DNA from: Segetibacter sp.
GTDB taxonomy: Bacteria; Bacteroidota; Bacteroidia; Chitinophagales; Chitinophagaceae
Assembly (NCBI GenBank): GCA_028288505.1
Contig: JAQBNN010000070.1
Location: 1 to 47,304 of the forward strand
Length of the DNA: 47,304 nt
Direction: 5' to 3'
Both the position numbers and the translations under genes were made by a program. The notes below the pieces were generated by a model. That model had not been told where the DNA came from, did not search any database, and was given only the letters and a program-made list of their open reading frames with translations. Positions 1-8,216 of the stretch are shown here, one piece after another (the first letter of the stretch is position 1; every line of letters begins with the position of its first letter).

Positions 1-2
1 CT

Positions 3-527
3 GGTTTCATGGCTGCCTTTCCGTACGTTTTCTGGGAGTTTTTTCGCTTCATAAAACCCGCACTTACACCAAAGGAGCTAAGCCATTCACGAGGAAGTAT
101 TTTCTGGGTTTCCTTTTGCTTCTTTACGGGCGCAGCTTTCGGCTACTTTTTACTAGGCCCCTTTACCTTTAATTTCCTGGCCAACTACACCCTCGGTACC
201 AGCCAGGTGCTTGAAAGCAGGCCAACCCTCGATGATTACCTTGAGAACCTGTTAAACCTGATACTTGGTTGCGGTATAGCCTTCGAATTACCTGTTCTGG
301 CCTACGTACTCACCCGAATTGGAATAATCACCCCAACCTTCCTTATCACTTATCGTAAATATGCTGCCGTTATTATATTGGTAGTTGCCGCCATTATTAC
401 CCCCAGTCCCGATTGGACAAGCCAGATGTTGGTATTTGTACCGCTCTTCTTATTGTACCAGATAAGCATTGGCGTATCTAAGCGTGCTTACAAAGAGGAA
501 GAGAAAAAAGAAAAAGAGTGGAGTTAA
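3..527 (+). CDS. tatC: Sec-independent protein translocase TatC, C-terminal part
   Basis: TatC is the multi-spanning inner-membrane receptor of the twin-arginine pathway that exports folded proteins. The reading frame is open to the left edge (codons for Gly-Phe precede the first Met), so the 5' part lies outside the window. Seen here are the FWEFFRFIKPAL segment, several hydrophobic helices, a conserved acidic loop (LENLLNLILGCGIAFELPV) and the ITPSPDWTSQ motif typical of TatC before the last helix. The tail is charged (KEEEKKEKEWS). Family identity is secure; only the missing N-terminus limits the call. rpiB follows 74 bp downstream on the same strand. Confidence 0.93.
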   Translation, partial: GFMAAFPYVFWEFFRFIKPALTPKELSHSRGSIFWVSFCFFTGAAFGYFLLGPFTFNFLANYTLGTSQVLESRPTLDDYLENLLNLILGCGIAFELPVLAYVLTRIGIITPTFLITYRKYAAVIILVVAAIITPSPDWTSQMLVFVPLFLLYQISIGVSKRAYKEEEKKEKEWS

Positions 528-601
528 ATTCCATCTATAAGTAAGAAGAAAAACCTTCTTGTTATTACTGTAATTAGGGTTTCCTTAAATTCGCCCACAT
601 T

Positions 602-1060
602 ATGCCAATGAACACAACATTCGATTTTAGTAAGCCTGTTGGTATTGGTGCCGACCATGCAGGGTATGAATACAAGACTGCCCTAACAAAGTACCTTGAA
701 GAGAAAGGTTTTAAAATAAAGGACTACGGCACCTACTCCGCTGGTTCAGTTGACTATCCTGATTTCGCTCACCCAACATCAAAAAGCGTGGAAGCGGGAG
801 AAGTGGCTTGTGGCATTTTGGTATGTGGAAGTGCAAATGGTGTAGCGATAACAGCAAATAAACACTCGGGCGTTAGGGCTGCAATCTGCTGGCTTCCCGA
901 ATTAGCATCTCTTGCACGGCAACACAATAATGCCAATATAATTTGTATTCCTGCCCGTTTTGCAAGTATAGAAGAAGCCTTGCAAATGGTTGACACTTTT
1001 CTTACAACTACATTCGAAGGTGGAAGACATGAGACAAGAGTAAATAAAATAGCATGCTGA
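602..1060 (+). CDS. rpiB: Ribose 5-phosphate isomerase B
   Basis: Interconverts ribose 5-phosphate and ribulose 5-phosphate in the non-oxidative pentose phosphate pathway. The 152-residue protein has the normal RpiB/LacAB length. It shows the N-terminal GADHAGYEYK motif, the GILVCGSANGVAI segment (a Cys followed by the phosphate-binding loop), RAAICW, and the HNNANI motif near residue 117. An internal Met three codons in is a possible alternative start. It is followed closely by the M28 peptidase gene, so the two may be cotranscribed with tatC, although their functions are unrelated. Confidence 0.95.
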   Translation: MPMNTTFDFSKPVGIGADHAGYEYKTALTKYLEEKGFKIKDYGTYSAGSVDYPDFAHPTSKSVEAGEVACGILVCGSANGVAITANKHSGVRAAICWLPELASLARQHNNANIICIPARFASIEEALQMVDTFLTTTFEGGRHETRVNKIAC

Positions 1061-1080
1061 TAAACACGAAAAATTTGATG

Positions 1081-2634
1081 ATGAAGAGTTATATTACGGG
1101 TTTTCTGTCTTTGGCTATAGGTTTTTATGCCGGCGCACAAACCAACGTAGAAAAATATGCCGCTACAATTACTGCGGCGGATCTTAAAAGTCAGCTTACA
1201 ATAGTTGCTGGCCCTGCAATGGAAGGAAGGGAAACAGCTACCGAAGGGCAGCAAAAAGCGGCTGCGTATATTGCCAGCCAATTCCAGCAGTTTGGGTTAA
1301 AGCCTGCACCAGGCACCAGTAATTACCAGCAACTCTATCCCTTATATTACGATACTGTCACGAATGCATCATTAACTATAAACGGCAAAGCGTACAAGTT
1401 TGGAGAAGACTTTTTATCACTTGCACAAAACAATGAAACAAAAAACCTAAAAGGTAAGCAGGTAATTTTTGTTGGTTATGGTATAAGCGATAGTACTTAT
1501 GATGATTATAAAGGGAAGAACGTAAAAGGGAAAGTAGTAATAATGTTTGCGGGGGAACCACGCAGAGACAGCATTTCCCTGATCACTAACACAACAAGAG
1601 CAAGTAAATGGACTTTCCCTGGCTTAAGTGTGAAAGCTGCTGCTGCCGCCAGTAAAGGTGCTGTGGCTGTTATAATTGTAAACCCTAATGCACCCGGCAT
1701 CCGTCCTGAAACTGTTACCAGGAGAACTAACATCACTTATCCCCGTGCTGCTGCTGGTAAAACTGTAAATACCTTTTCAGTTTCACAGGCAGTTGCTTCA
1801 GAATTATTAACCCAAAATGTGTTTGATGGATTACTGGCTAAAGCAAAAGCCGGCGCGCAGCTTCAAGATGAAAACGTAAAAGTGAAGAAAAAAGTACTTT
1901 ACAATTTTGCTGAGCAAAGGTTTGCCAAAAGCTCGAGTAATGTAGTAGGATATATTGAGGGAACAGACAAAAAAGATGAGTACGTTATTTTAACTGCACA
2001 CTACGATCACCTGGGTAAAAGAGGAAACGTAATATTTAACGGCGCTGATGATGATGGAAGCGGTACCGTAAGCGTAATAGAAATGGCTGAAGCATTTGCA
2101 AAAGCCAAGGCTGAAGGAAACGGTCCAAGAAGAACAATGGTATTCATGACTGTTTCGGGGGAAGAAAAAGGTTTGTGGGGAAGCGAATATTATGGCGACA
2201 ACCCATTGTTCCCGTTAGCTAAAACTTCGGTTAACCTTAATACTGACATGGTTGGAAGAATTGATCCAACACGCAAGGAAGGCGATTCTACCAATTACGT
2301 TTATATAATTGGCGACGATAAAATAAGCACTGATTTGGCAAAGGTTACCGACCAGGTGAACGAGAAGTATGTGAAATTAGAGTTGGACAGGCGCTTTAAT
2401 GCAAATGATCCTAACAGGTATTATTACCGTAGCGACCATTACAATTTTGCCAAAAAAGGTGTTCCTATTATCTTCTATTTTAATGGTACCCACGCCGACT
2501 ATCACAGGGCTACAGATACAATTGATAAAATTAATTTTGACGTGATGACCAAAAGGGTTCACCTTGTTTTTCATACTGCGTGGGAAATGGCGAACAGGAA
2601 TGAAATGATGGTTAGAGACATTCCATTGAAATAG
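1081..2634 (+). CDS. Secreted M28 family metallopeptidase with PA domain
   Basis: A predicted exported aminopeptidase-like zinc enzyme of about 517 residues. From the chosen start there is a signal peptide (MKSYITGFLSLAIGFYAGAQ); upstream in-frame ATGs at 1054 and 1078 exist, the first overlapping the end of rpiB, but starting at 1081 gives the cleanest signal sequence. A PA-type insert spans roughly residues 90-270. The M28 zinc ligands are visible in order: AHYDHLG, GADDDGSG, SGEEKGLWGS, NTDMVGR and a late THADYH. This order matches the two-zinc centre of the family. Substrate is unknown; a role in extracellular peptide breakdown is inferred. Confidence 0.9.
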   Translation: MKSYITGFLSLAIGFYAGAQTNVEKYAATITAADLKSQLTIVAGPAMEGRETATEGQQKAAAYIASQFQQFGLKPAPGTSNYQQLYPLYYDTVTNASLTINGKAYKFGEDFLSLAQNNETKNLKGKQVIFVGYGISDSTYDDYKGKNVKGKVVIMFAGEPRRDSISLITNTTRASKWTFPGLSVKAAAAASKGAVAVIIVNPNAPGIRPETVTRRTNITYPRAAAGKTVNTFSVSQAVASELLTQNVFDGLLAKAKAGAQLQDENVKVKKKVLYNFAEQRFAKSSSNVVGYIEGTDKKDEYVILTAHYDHLGKRGNVIFNGADDDGSGTVSVIEMAEAFAKAKAEGNGPRRTMVFMTVSGEEKGLWGSEYYGDNPLFPLAKTSVNLNTDMVGRIDPTRKEGDSTNYVYIIGDDKISTDLAKVTDQVNEKYVKLELDRRFNANDPNRYYYRSDHYNFAKKGVPIIFYFNGTHADYHRATDTIDKINFDVMTKRVHLVFHTAWEMANRNEMMVRDIPLK

Positions 2635-2695
2635 TTTGTTGATGGCGATATAAAAGGACCAGGAACAGTTAGCAAAGCTGAATTAAGAACAGAAA

Positions 2696-2752
2696 GTACA
2701 AGTGAGTGACACAACGATGTTGAAGAAAGTTATTCAGGCTAGCTACCTAAAA
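2696..2752 (+). repeat. GTAC-palindrome element, copy 1 (class B)
   Basis: Starts GTACAAGTGAGTGACAC and continues ACAACGATG, a 24-base stretch shared exactly with the copies at 4927, 7246 and 8126. The tail reads GCTAGCTACCTAAAAG. It lies between two plus-strand genes, upstream of the terminator at 2794. Confidence 0.85.
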
Positions 2753-2793
2753 GAAATTTTATAGAGTATTCGGATTTATCCAATCTTTTTCTA

Positions 2794-2819
2794 AAGCCTC
2801 CTAAGTGGAGGCTTTTTTG
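2794..2819 (+). terminator. Rho-independent terminator after the M28 peptidase
   Basis: Stem AAGCCTCC / GGAGGCTT with a five-base loop (TAAGT), followed by six T residues. It sits about 160 bp after the peptidase stop and just before the next gene, which argues that the downstream gene starts at the ATG at 2846 and not at the GTG at 2819. Confidence 0.8.
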
Positions 2820-2845
2820 TGCGAGAATTTCTTAAGTTGCATTTA

Positions 2846-3454
2846 ATGGAATTACTGCAAGCTTTTCCTGCGTTTAACATGCGTGCTTTTGCTAAAAACA
2901 GGAACCTGTTGCCGGTTGTGTTTACAGCTTATGGAAACCCCGTGACTTGTAGCCATTGCAGCTTTGTAAATAAAGCGGTTAATAATTTCTGTACCAATTG
3001 CAGCTATCCTATTTGCCCTACAAAAGATCGGTTAGTTCTTTATAATTTTAGAATGAAGGCTCGAAAGGAGCTGCTGGTGAGGTGCGAAAATTCTATTATT
3101 TATGCCCGCAATGTGCTTTACATTCTTTCCACGGTGTGTTTTTTAGGATTGGCTTTTTTGTTTAGGGACAGCAAGCAGGCAGAATTTAAAGGCGTGCTAA
3201 TGAGTGTGCTGGCAGTACTGTTTTTGTTGCTCGCAAGGGGGAGTATAAAAAATCCTTTCCCTTCTTTGCTTATTAGCTTTCTAATGCTGCTTACCGTGGC
3301 AGCCATTAATACCTGGAGTAATTTCGATACTTTATTTACCACCGCTACCGGTGTTTACATGTTGATTGCTCAATGTATAATTCTCTTTTATTTATTGAAT
3401 GGTGTGAAAGGCGCTTTCCGGCTTGATGTAATGGTGGAAGAATTTAAAATTTAA
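2846..3454 (+). CDS. Zinc-ribbon membrane protein of unknown function
   Basis: I do not recognise a named family. From the ATG at 2846 the protein has 202 residues. It carries an N-terminal zinc ribbon (VTCSHCSF and NFCTNCSY, two CxxC pairs at about residues 35-52, plus a further Cys) and then about four hydrophobic segments likely to span the membrane. A GTG at 2819 would add nine residues but falls on the terminator tail. The gene abuts the CPBP protease gene with no intergenic base, and that neighbour has the same plan (ribbon followed by membrane helices), so the two products probably act together. Confidence 0.75.
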   Translation: MELLQAFPAFNMRAFAKNRNLLPVVFTAYGNPVTCSHCSFVNKAVNNFCTNCSYPICPTKDRLVLYNFRMKARKELLVRCENSIIYARNVLYILSTVCFLGLAFLFRDSKQAEFKGVLMSVLAVLFLLLARGSIKNPFPSLLISFLMLLTVAAINTWSNFDTLFTTATGVYMLIAQCIILFYLLNGVKGAFRLDVMVEEFKI

Positions 3455-4240
3455 ATGGTGGAAGAAGCATACCAGGTACAATCGAGCTGCGACGAATGCG
3501 AAGTGAACGTGTTGGATCACCAACGATTTTGCCCTAACTGCGGCGCTCATCTTAGTGCCGAACCGGTTACTATCAACATTTTTAACCATTCTTCCCTACG
3601 ACAACTCTTCTTTTTTTACTTCAGCTACTTGTTTGTTTGCCTGCTGGTTAAATACACAACCTGGTTCGATTCATACGACGAAATGTTCTGGATTGAAATT
3701 GTGCTGGCTGTAATTACCCTTCGCTTTGCGTGGCTTAACCGCACAGAACTACGGCCTGTGCTCAAGTTCAATAACTTCAGGTGGTACTTGTTGATTGGTG
3801 TAATTGGGCTGGCAGTTGGGGCTTCGAGTGTAATTAGCTATAGTGTACAGGAGGTAAATGTTACCTTTTTTAATTCTGAAGTCAGTTATTACAAGGCTTA
3901 CAGGCTGTATTATTTTCCCGCTCTTTTAATGATCTATTCAATTGCCCTGATGCCCGCCATATTCGAGGAAATCACTTTTCGCGGCGTGATGTATAATTTA
4001 ACCGCTTCGTTTTTAGACGAGCGGCTGGCAGTTATTGTAACCGCTTTCCTGTTTGCGATTATGCACTTAAGTCTTATTTCATTAATCTGGCTTTTGCCTT
4101 TTGGCATTTTTATCGGGCACTTACGAAGAAAATACAACACCATTTGGTATGGTGTCGTATTTCACTTCATGTTTAATTTCACCGCTGTTTTTATTGATCT
4201 CTACCGGCAGGGAGAGGTTCCGTCTTTTATTTCTTTTTAA
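3455..4240 (+). CDS. CPBP family intramembrane metalloprotease with N-terminal zinc ribbon
   Basis: A 261-residue membrane protein. Residues about 10-35 form a zinc ribbon (SCDECE and FCPNCG). The membrane part has the CPBP (CAAX protease and bacteriocin-processing) signature: FEEITFRG with the EExxxR motif, a following FAIMHLS with a conserved His, and HFMFNF near the C-terminus. Family members are intramembrane proteases acting on varied targets; the substrate here cannot be told. The ATG directly follows the stop codon of the preceding gene, suggesting translational coupling. Its last 14 bp overlap the end of the convergent TPR gene. Confidence 0.9.
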   Translation: MVEEAYQVQSSCDECEVNVLDHQRFCPNCGAHLSAEPVTINIFNHSSLRQLFFFYFSYLFVCLLVKYTTWFDSYDEMFWIEIVLAVITLRFAWLNRTELRPVLKFNNFRWYLLIGVIGLAVGASSVISYSVQEVNVTFFNSEVSYYKAYRLYYFPALLMIYSIALMPAIFEEITFRGVMYNLTASFLDERLAVIVTAFLFAIMHLSLISLIWLLPFGIFIGHLRRKYNTIWYGVVFHFMFNFTAVFIDLYRQGEVPSFISF

Positions 4241-4787
4241 AAAACCAAGGCATTTTTCTAGAGCTGTTATTAGGCTGCTGTACTACCGGCTCGTTATTTC
4301 CAACAATTTCTGCCTTTATCTTGCAACGATTAATGTCATTTTGGTATTCCCTTATTTTATCATCGTTCATCGTCGTTAAAATAGCTTGCTCATAGCTTTT
4401 AATTGCCGCTGTGTAATCTCCCTTCGTTTCATACATCATTCCAAACCTATCGTGTATCCAGCTTTTGTCAATGGTATAAACTTCCATGCAATGCTCAAGG
4501 TGCTCTTCCAATTCTTTAAAACGATCCGAATCCAGCATTACACTTGCCAGGTGAAAGTACGGATGCGGGTAAAAAGGATCTGATTTTATAGCCGTCCGAA
4601 AATGCTTTTCCGCTTTTTCGTGGTTTTCAAATTGCGTTTTATAAATCCACCCAATTGAGTTGTGAGCGGGGGCATAAGTTGGGTCATCATAAAGAATAGT
4701 TTCGTATTTCTGGAAGGCTTCGTGGAACGAACTGTTCCTAATATCTGCTTCGGCCTCCAGGTATAATTCTTCGTTTCTTGTCGTCAT
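4227..4787 (-). CDS. Tetratricopeptide repeat protein
   Basis: A 186-residue, probably cytoplasmic protein without signal peptide. At least three TPR units are visible: one around AFQKYETILYDDPTYAPAHN, one around AEKHFRTAIKSDPFYPHPYF and one around AAIKSYEQAI. TPRs are protein-protein interaction scaffolds, so no enzymatic role is implied. The C-terminus is basic (PWFFKKK). It converges on and overlaps the CPBP protease gene by 14 bp. Partner is unknown. Confidence 0.85.
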   Translation of the reverse strand: MTTRNEELYLEAEADIRNSSFHEAFQKYETILYDDPTYAPAHNSIGWIYKTQFENHEKAEKHFRTAIKSDPFYPHPYFHLASVMLDSDRFKELEEHLEHCMEVYTIDKSWIHDRFGMMYETKGDYTAAIKSYEQAILTTMNDDKIREYQNDINRCKIKAEIVGNNEPVVQQPNNSSRKMPWFFKKK

Positions 4788-4870
4788 AATTTGTTTTTAA
4801 AAGGCTAAACCGTTCTAAATTAATACTTTCTCTTCTTTGGATTGGGTGAGTTCCCAAATTTTGACAAGCT

Positions 4871-4890
4871 TTTGACGTTTAAACGCCAAA
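4871..4890. promoter_or_regulatory. 20-bp near-palindrome upstream of the TPR gene
   Basis: TTTGACGTTT followed by AAACGCCAAA: two 10-base arms with a single mismatch and no spacer. It lies about 84 bp upstream of the TPR gene start. The form suits a dimeric DNA-binding protein, but no regulator is linked to it here. Confidence 0.35.
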
Positions 4891-4926
4891 GAGAAGTGCC
4901 GGATATATAAGAGAAATAAAGGAAGA

Positions 4927-4982
4927 TTTTTTTAGCCAACTCTAGAATATCTATTAAACATCGTTGTGTCACTCACTTGTAC
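4927..4982 (-). repeat. GTAC-palindrome element, copy 2 (class B)
   Basis: Minus orientation. On the minus strand it begins with the same 24 bases as copy 1 and ends in an AT-rich tail (GGCTAAAAAAA). It faces copy 1 across the zinc-ribbon/CPBP/TPR genes. Confidence 0.85.
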
Positions 4983-5166
4983 TTTTAGTTTTTTATTCAT
5001 CTTTCCACAACTGTACAAAAAGACTACTTTATGAACGAGTTTGCAGTCGGCATAAATTTTATACAACACTTTAAATGCAGGAAGTAGAAGGATAGCTTCT
5101 GTAATTCAGGTAAAATTATTTTATTGCACTACGTAATAAACGTAATAACTAACAGATTCATTTTAC

Positions 5167-5697
5167 ATGGCAGGCTCAATTAAAATTTTACCGCACTACA
5201 CTTACGAGGATTATAAAAACTGGAAAGGCCAATGGGAATTGATCCACGGGATTCCTTTTGCCATGAGCCGTGAGCCAAACCACCAGAAAATAGCCAGTTC
5301 AATTATTGCCGAATTCGGATTTGCCTTAAAAAATACAGAGTTTGTAGTTTACATCCCGCTCGACTATAAAGTAGATGAAGAAACGGTTCTTCAGCCGGAC
5401 ATGTTGGTAGTAAAGGGCGATATAGAAAAAAGCTACCTCGATTTTGCTCCTGAACTTATTGTCGAAGTTTTGTCTACCGCCACCAGTTTAAAAGACAAGC
5501 ACAGCAAATATTCCATCTACGAATCGCAGTTAATAAAATACTACGTAATAGTGTGCCCTGATACTAATGATATAGAAGTTTACGAGATGAAGGGCGAGGC
5601 TTATGAACTCAAGCAAAAAGGAAAAGCATTTACTTACCAGTTTTCCTTTTCAGAAACCTGCATTGCAGAGATCGACTTCAACGAGATCTGGAAATAA
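5167..5697 (+). CDS. Uma2 family (DUF820) endonuclease-like protein
   Basis: A 176-residue protein of the Uma2/DUF820 family, which has the PD-(D/E)XK nuclease fold. It shows WELIHGIPFAMS near the start, LQPDMLVV (Asp), PELIVEVLS (Glu) and a following Lys in TSLKDKHSKY, then IKYYVIVCPDTNDIEVYE, in the order expected for this family. The family is strongly expanded in cyanobacteria and present in Bacteroidetes, often near mobile DNA; its cellular role is not established. The gene stands alone, between repeat copies 2 and 3 whose palindrome ends point toward it, so it is bracketed by an imperfect inverted repeat. Confidence 0.88.
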   Translation: MAGSIKILPHYTYEDYKNWKGQWELIHGIPFAMSREPNHQKIASSIIAEFGFALKNTEFVVYIPLDYKVDEETVLQPDMLVVKGDIEKSYLDFAPELIVEVLSTATSLKDKHSKYSIYESQLIKYYVIVCPDTNDIEVYEMKGEAYELKQKGKAFTYQFSFSETCIAEIDFNEIWK

Positions 5698-5744
5698 AAC
5701 AACGACTGTAAATAGCTATCGTTCTTGCTGTGTTTAAATAAAAA

Positions 5745-5800
5745 GTACAAGTGTGCGACGCAAGAGAGCTTCATAGTAATTCTTCGGCCCGTGACCAAAA
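5745..5800 (+). repeat. GTAC-palindrome element, copy 3 (class A)
   Basis: Begins GTACAAGTGTGCGACGCAA, then a diverged middle (GAGAGCTTCATAG) and tail CCCGTGACCAAAA. It lies in a convergent gap, with the tail facing the stop of the minus-strand PQQ dehydrogenase gene. Confidence 0.8.
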
Positions 5801-5843
5801 GAAAAAACCGGAAAAAATTGGCGTGCAATTGCAGGTAATAAGG

Positions 5844-7160
5844 TTACTTTTTTACCGATACCTGCCATACAATTCCGCTTACGTCATCTGCTACCAACAT
5901 ACTTCCATCTAATAAAACGGTGACGCCTACCGGCCTTCCGTAAACTTGTGTAGCATTAAGATCTTTTATAAAGCCGGTAAGAAAATCGATCGGTTTACCA
6001 GCAGGCCATCCATCTTTAAAAGGAACAAACGCAACTTTGTACCCGCTAAGCGAAGAGCGATTCCAAGAGCCATGCTGGCCTATAAAAGCACCGTTGTGGT
6101 ACTGCGAAGGGAAAGCAGTTTTATCGTAAAAAGCAAGGCCTAAAGAAGCAGTATGGGAGCCGAGTGATACATCAGGTACAATCGATTTTGCTACAAGATC
6201 GGGGCGTGGCTGCTCCTTCATTCTCGGGTCTTCATGTGTGCCAAAGTAGGCGTAGGGCCAGCCATAGAAACCGTTCGACTGCACACTTGTAAGGTAATCT
6301 GGCACTAATTCATCTCCAAGGTTGTCACGTTCATTTACCGCTGTCCATAGTGTTTCTGTGCCGGGTGCCCATGCCATGCCAACAGGGTTTCGTAAACCAC
6401 TTGCATAAATTCGTTCCCCCGAACCGTCGGGGTTAACTTCTAAAATATTAGCGCGGCGCACCTCGTTTTCCATCCCGTGCTCAGCATTATTACTGCCCGA
6501 ACCCACAGAAATGTAAATTTTAGTGCCCTGTTTATTGGCTATGATGTTGCGGGTCCAATGGTTATTGTAGCCGCCAGCTGGAAGACTTACAATTTTTTTT
6601 CCTGCACCTGATATATGGGGCGCAACTGAAGTGTAGGGATATTGAACTAAGCCATCTGTGTTTGCTACATAGAAATAATTATTAAGTACCAGCATACCTA
6701 ATGGCTGGTTCAATCCTTCCAAAAAAGCAGAACGGCTTTCGTAAATACCGTCCTGGTTATTATCCTTAAATATGGTTATTCTATTTGCACTTTCTCCATA
6801 ACCGTGCGTCCTAATCTTTGGATGAATGCTGGCACCCAACTTTTTAATACCCGATAAAATCGTATTAGATTCTGCTACAAAAATGTCTCCGTTTGCTGCC
6901 TGGTAAATCCAGCGGGGATGGTCAAGCCCATCTGCAAAACGCTTGACAATAAAACCTACGGGTGCTACCGGCGTTTTATCTTTTGGCCATTTAATTACTT
7001 TACTAAAAAGCGTTGTTGATTTCGTTTCGTTAGGAGCAGGCAAGCTATCGGCCTGGTAACTGGTAGGAGTAGGTGTTTTAGAAGCACTATTACAAGAAGC
7101 AAAAATAATTATTGAAAGGACCGCAAAATATTTAAAGGACGGCAAGAAGGATTTAGTCAT
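5844..7160 (-). CDS. PQQ-dependent sugar dehydrogenase-like lipoprotein
   Basis: A 438-residue predicted lipoprotein: the N-terminus has a hydrophobic stretch ending in IFASC, a lipobox. The body is a beta-propeller of the soluble glucose/L-sorbosone dehydrogenase family, with typical blocks GLDHPRWIYQAANGDIFVAE, GLRNPVGMAW, GFYGWPYAYFG, GAFIGQHGSWNR and GRPVGVTVLLDGSMLVADD. Such enzymes oxidise sugars with PQQ in the periplasm or at the outer membrane. The substrate and whether PQQ is really bound cannot be read from sequence alone. It is a single gene flanked by repeat copies 3 and 4. Confidence 0.88.
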   Translation of the reverse strand: MTKSFLPSFKYFAVLSIIIFASCNSASKTPTPTSYQADSLPAPNETKSTTLFSKVIKWPKDKTPVAPVGFIVKRFADGLDHPRWIYQAANGDIFVAESNTILSGIKKLGASIHPKIRTHGYGESANRITIFKDNNQDGIYESRSAFLEGLNQPLGMLVLNNYFYVANTDGLVQYPYTSVAPHISGAGKKIVSLPAGGYNNHWTRNIIANKQGTKIYISVGSGSNNAEHGMENEVRRANILEVNPDGSGERIYASGLRNPVGMAWAPGTETLWTAVNERDNLGDELVPDYLTSVQSNGFYGWPYAYFGTHEDPRMKEQPRPDLVAKSIVPDVSLGSHTASLGLAFYDKTAFPSQYHNGAFIGQHGSWNRSSLSGYKVAFVPFKDGWPAGKPIDFLTGFIKDLNATQVYGRPVGVTVLLDGSMLVADDVSGIVWQVSVKK

Positions 7161-7245
7161 TGTGACCTGTTGCGTTTTATGTATTTATACAAAGTACGCA
7201 AGTCAGCTTTAAATTAGATTTAAAATTATGTAATTTTTAGGTGAG

Positions 7246-7300
7246 TTTTGGGACGGGCTAGGGTGTTTCATGGCGGCATCGTTGTGTCACTCACTTGTAC
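7246..7300 (-). repeat. GTAC-palindrome element, copy 4 (class B)
   Basis: Minus orientation. It contains the exact 24-base class B palindrome block; on the plus strand it starts TTTTGGGACGGGC and passes through TTTCATGGCGGCATCG. It faces copy 3 across the dehydrogenase gene. Confidence 0.85.
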
Positions 7301-7398
7301 TTTTAGCTCAATGTTCTACCGCAGTGCGTACACTCACTCAAGATTTTGTTTTTTAACTCGCCAAATAAGCGTGGATGCTTTTCTTCTAAAATAAAGTT

Positions 7399-7860
7399 CT
7401 ACCTATAAAAAATCATGTAGTGAACCTGGGAGTAATGCCGGGGCTCGCCTGGCACACTATTTACCTTCAAGCCTAGCTTCATGTTCTCGGTCGGATTGAA
7501 AATGATCATGGGGTAATTAAACCTCTTTTGAAAAGGCTTTGGTCCCTGGCTGTTATTGTTTGCGTGGGTGTATAAGTTTCCATTGTCGTACAATGCTTCC
7601 AGGTCGTAACTCTTTATTGCACTATTTCTTGTGAACGCTACAATAGCATACTTACGGCTTGTATCAAAATTATAATAGTGCACCTTATTATGTTCTATGG
7701 CAGTTGGCTCCCTGAAATTGTTATCAGGACTTAAAGTCCAACCGATGCTTTTCATAAACGAATATATTTGAGTGTGGTTTGTTTGAGCAGGGGCTTGTGA
7801 AACAATAACTAACAAAAAAAGAATTGTAATGCCGCTTGATAAATTGTAAATCTTTTTCAT
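7399..7860 (-). CDS. Small secreted protein of unknown function
   Basis: A 153-residue protein with a clear signal peptide (MKKIYNLSSGITILFLLVIV, cleavage probably after APAQ). I do not recognise the mature part; it contains several aromatic residues and an ending rich in Tyr and His (HYSQVHYMIFYR). There is no lipobox Cys. It is a monocistronic gene between repeat copies 4 and 5. Function unknown. Confidence 0.7.
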   Translation of the reverse strand: MKKIYNLSSGITILFLLVIVSQAPAQTNHTQIYSFMKSIGWTLSPDNNFREPTAIEHNKVHYYNFDTSRKYAIVAFTRNSAIKSYDLEALYDNGNLYTHANNNSQGPKPFQKRFNYPMIIFNPTENMKLGLKVNSVPGEPRHYSQVHYMIFYR

Positions 7861-8125
7861 AACGCATTTTTATATTACAAAATTTGTAAATAAAAACGGC
7901 TTTGTCAAGTGGAAAAGTGACGCCTGTAAAAGGAATTTAGGTGCGGAAAAATAGGTTGATGTAGGTGCATTTCACTGATCGTCCTTGCCAGACTTCTCTC
8001 TCTTGTTTCAGTTAGACCTGGTCCTTGGGGGTAGAGAGCCGAAAGGATGTATACAGATGAACCTCTGAAGTTGAACCGCAGCTCCTAAAAGCAAAACATA
8101 GAAAATGCAGCATGAAAATATATAA
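7861..8125. other. Intergenic region without a recognised gene
   Basis: Upstream of the small secreted protein gene. Near the start (around 7880) an odd palindrome TTACAAA-T-TTTGTAA can be read on the minus strand, about 20 bp before the ATG. Otherwise nothing recognised until repeat copy 5. Confidence 0.4.
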
Positions 8126-8180
8126 GTACAAGTGAGTGACACAACGATGACGCCATGAAAACCCAATGCTTGTCCCCAAA
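8126..8180 (+). repeat. GTAC-palindrome element, copy 5 (class B)
   Basis: Carries the exact 24-base class B block, then ACGCCATGAAAACCCAATGC and a tail TTGTCCCCAAA. The tail faces the stop codon of the minus-strand paaZ gene. Confidence 0.88.
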
Positions 8181-8187
8181 GAATATC

Positions 8188-8213
8188 TAATCCCTTTAAA
8201 TAATCCCTTTAAA
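8188..8213. repeat. Two tandem copies of a 13-bp sequence after paaZ
   Basis: TAATCCCTTTAAA occurs twice in direct tandem, ending four bases before the paaZ stop codon. It is a short duplication; no function is evident. Confidence 0.7.
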
Positions 8214-8216
8214 CTC

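Larger units (their letters stand above)
4788..5166. other. Divergent intergenic region
   Basis: Between the start of the TPR gene (minus) and the start of the Uma2 gene (plus). It holds the near-palindrome at 4871 and repeat copy 2. The remaining 180 bp before the Uma2 gene shows no gene or clear promoter that I can point to. Confidence 0.6.

Noticed and set aside
543-559. Small hairpin AAGAAG/CTTCTT after tatC
   Set aside because: The stem is weak and no T run follows, so it is not a convincing terminator.
769-1281. Long open frame antisense to rpiB and the peptidase start
   Set aside because: It overlaps two well-supported genes, has no recognisable domain, and matches the codon shadow of the sense frames.
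4101-4379. 92-codon frame over the CPBP/TPR junction
   Set aside because: It overlaps the ends of two clear genes on both strands.
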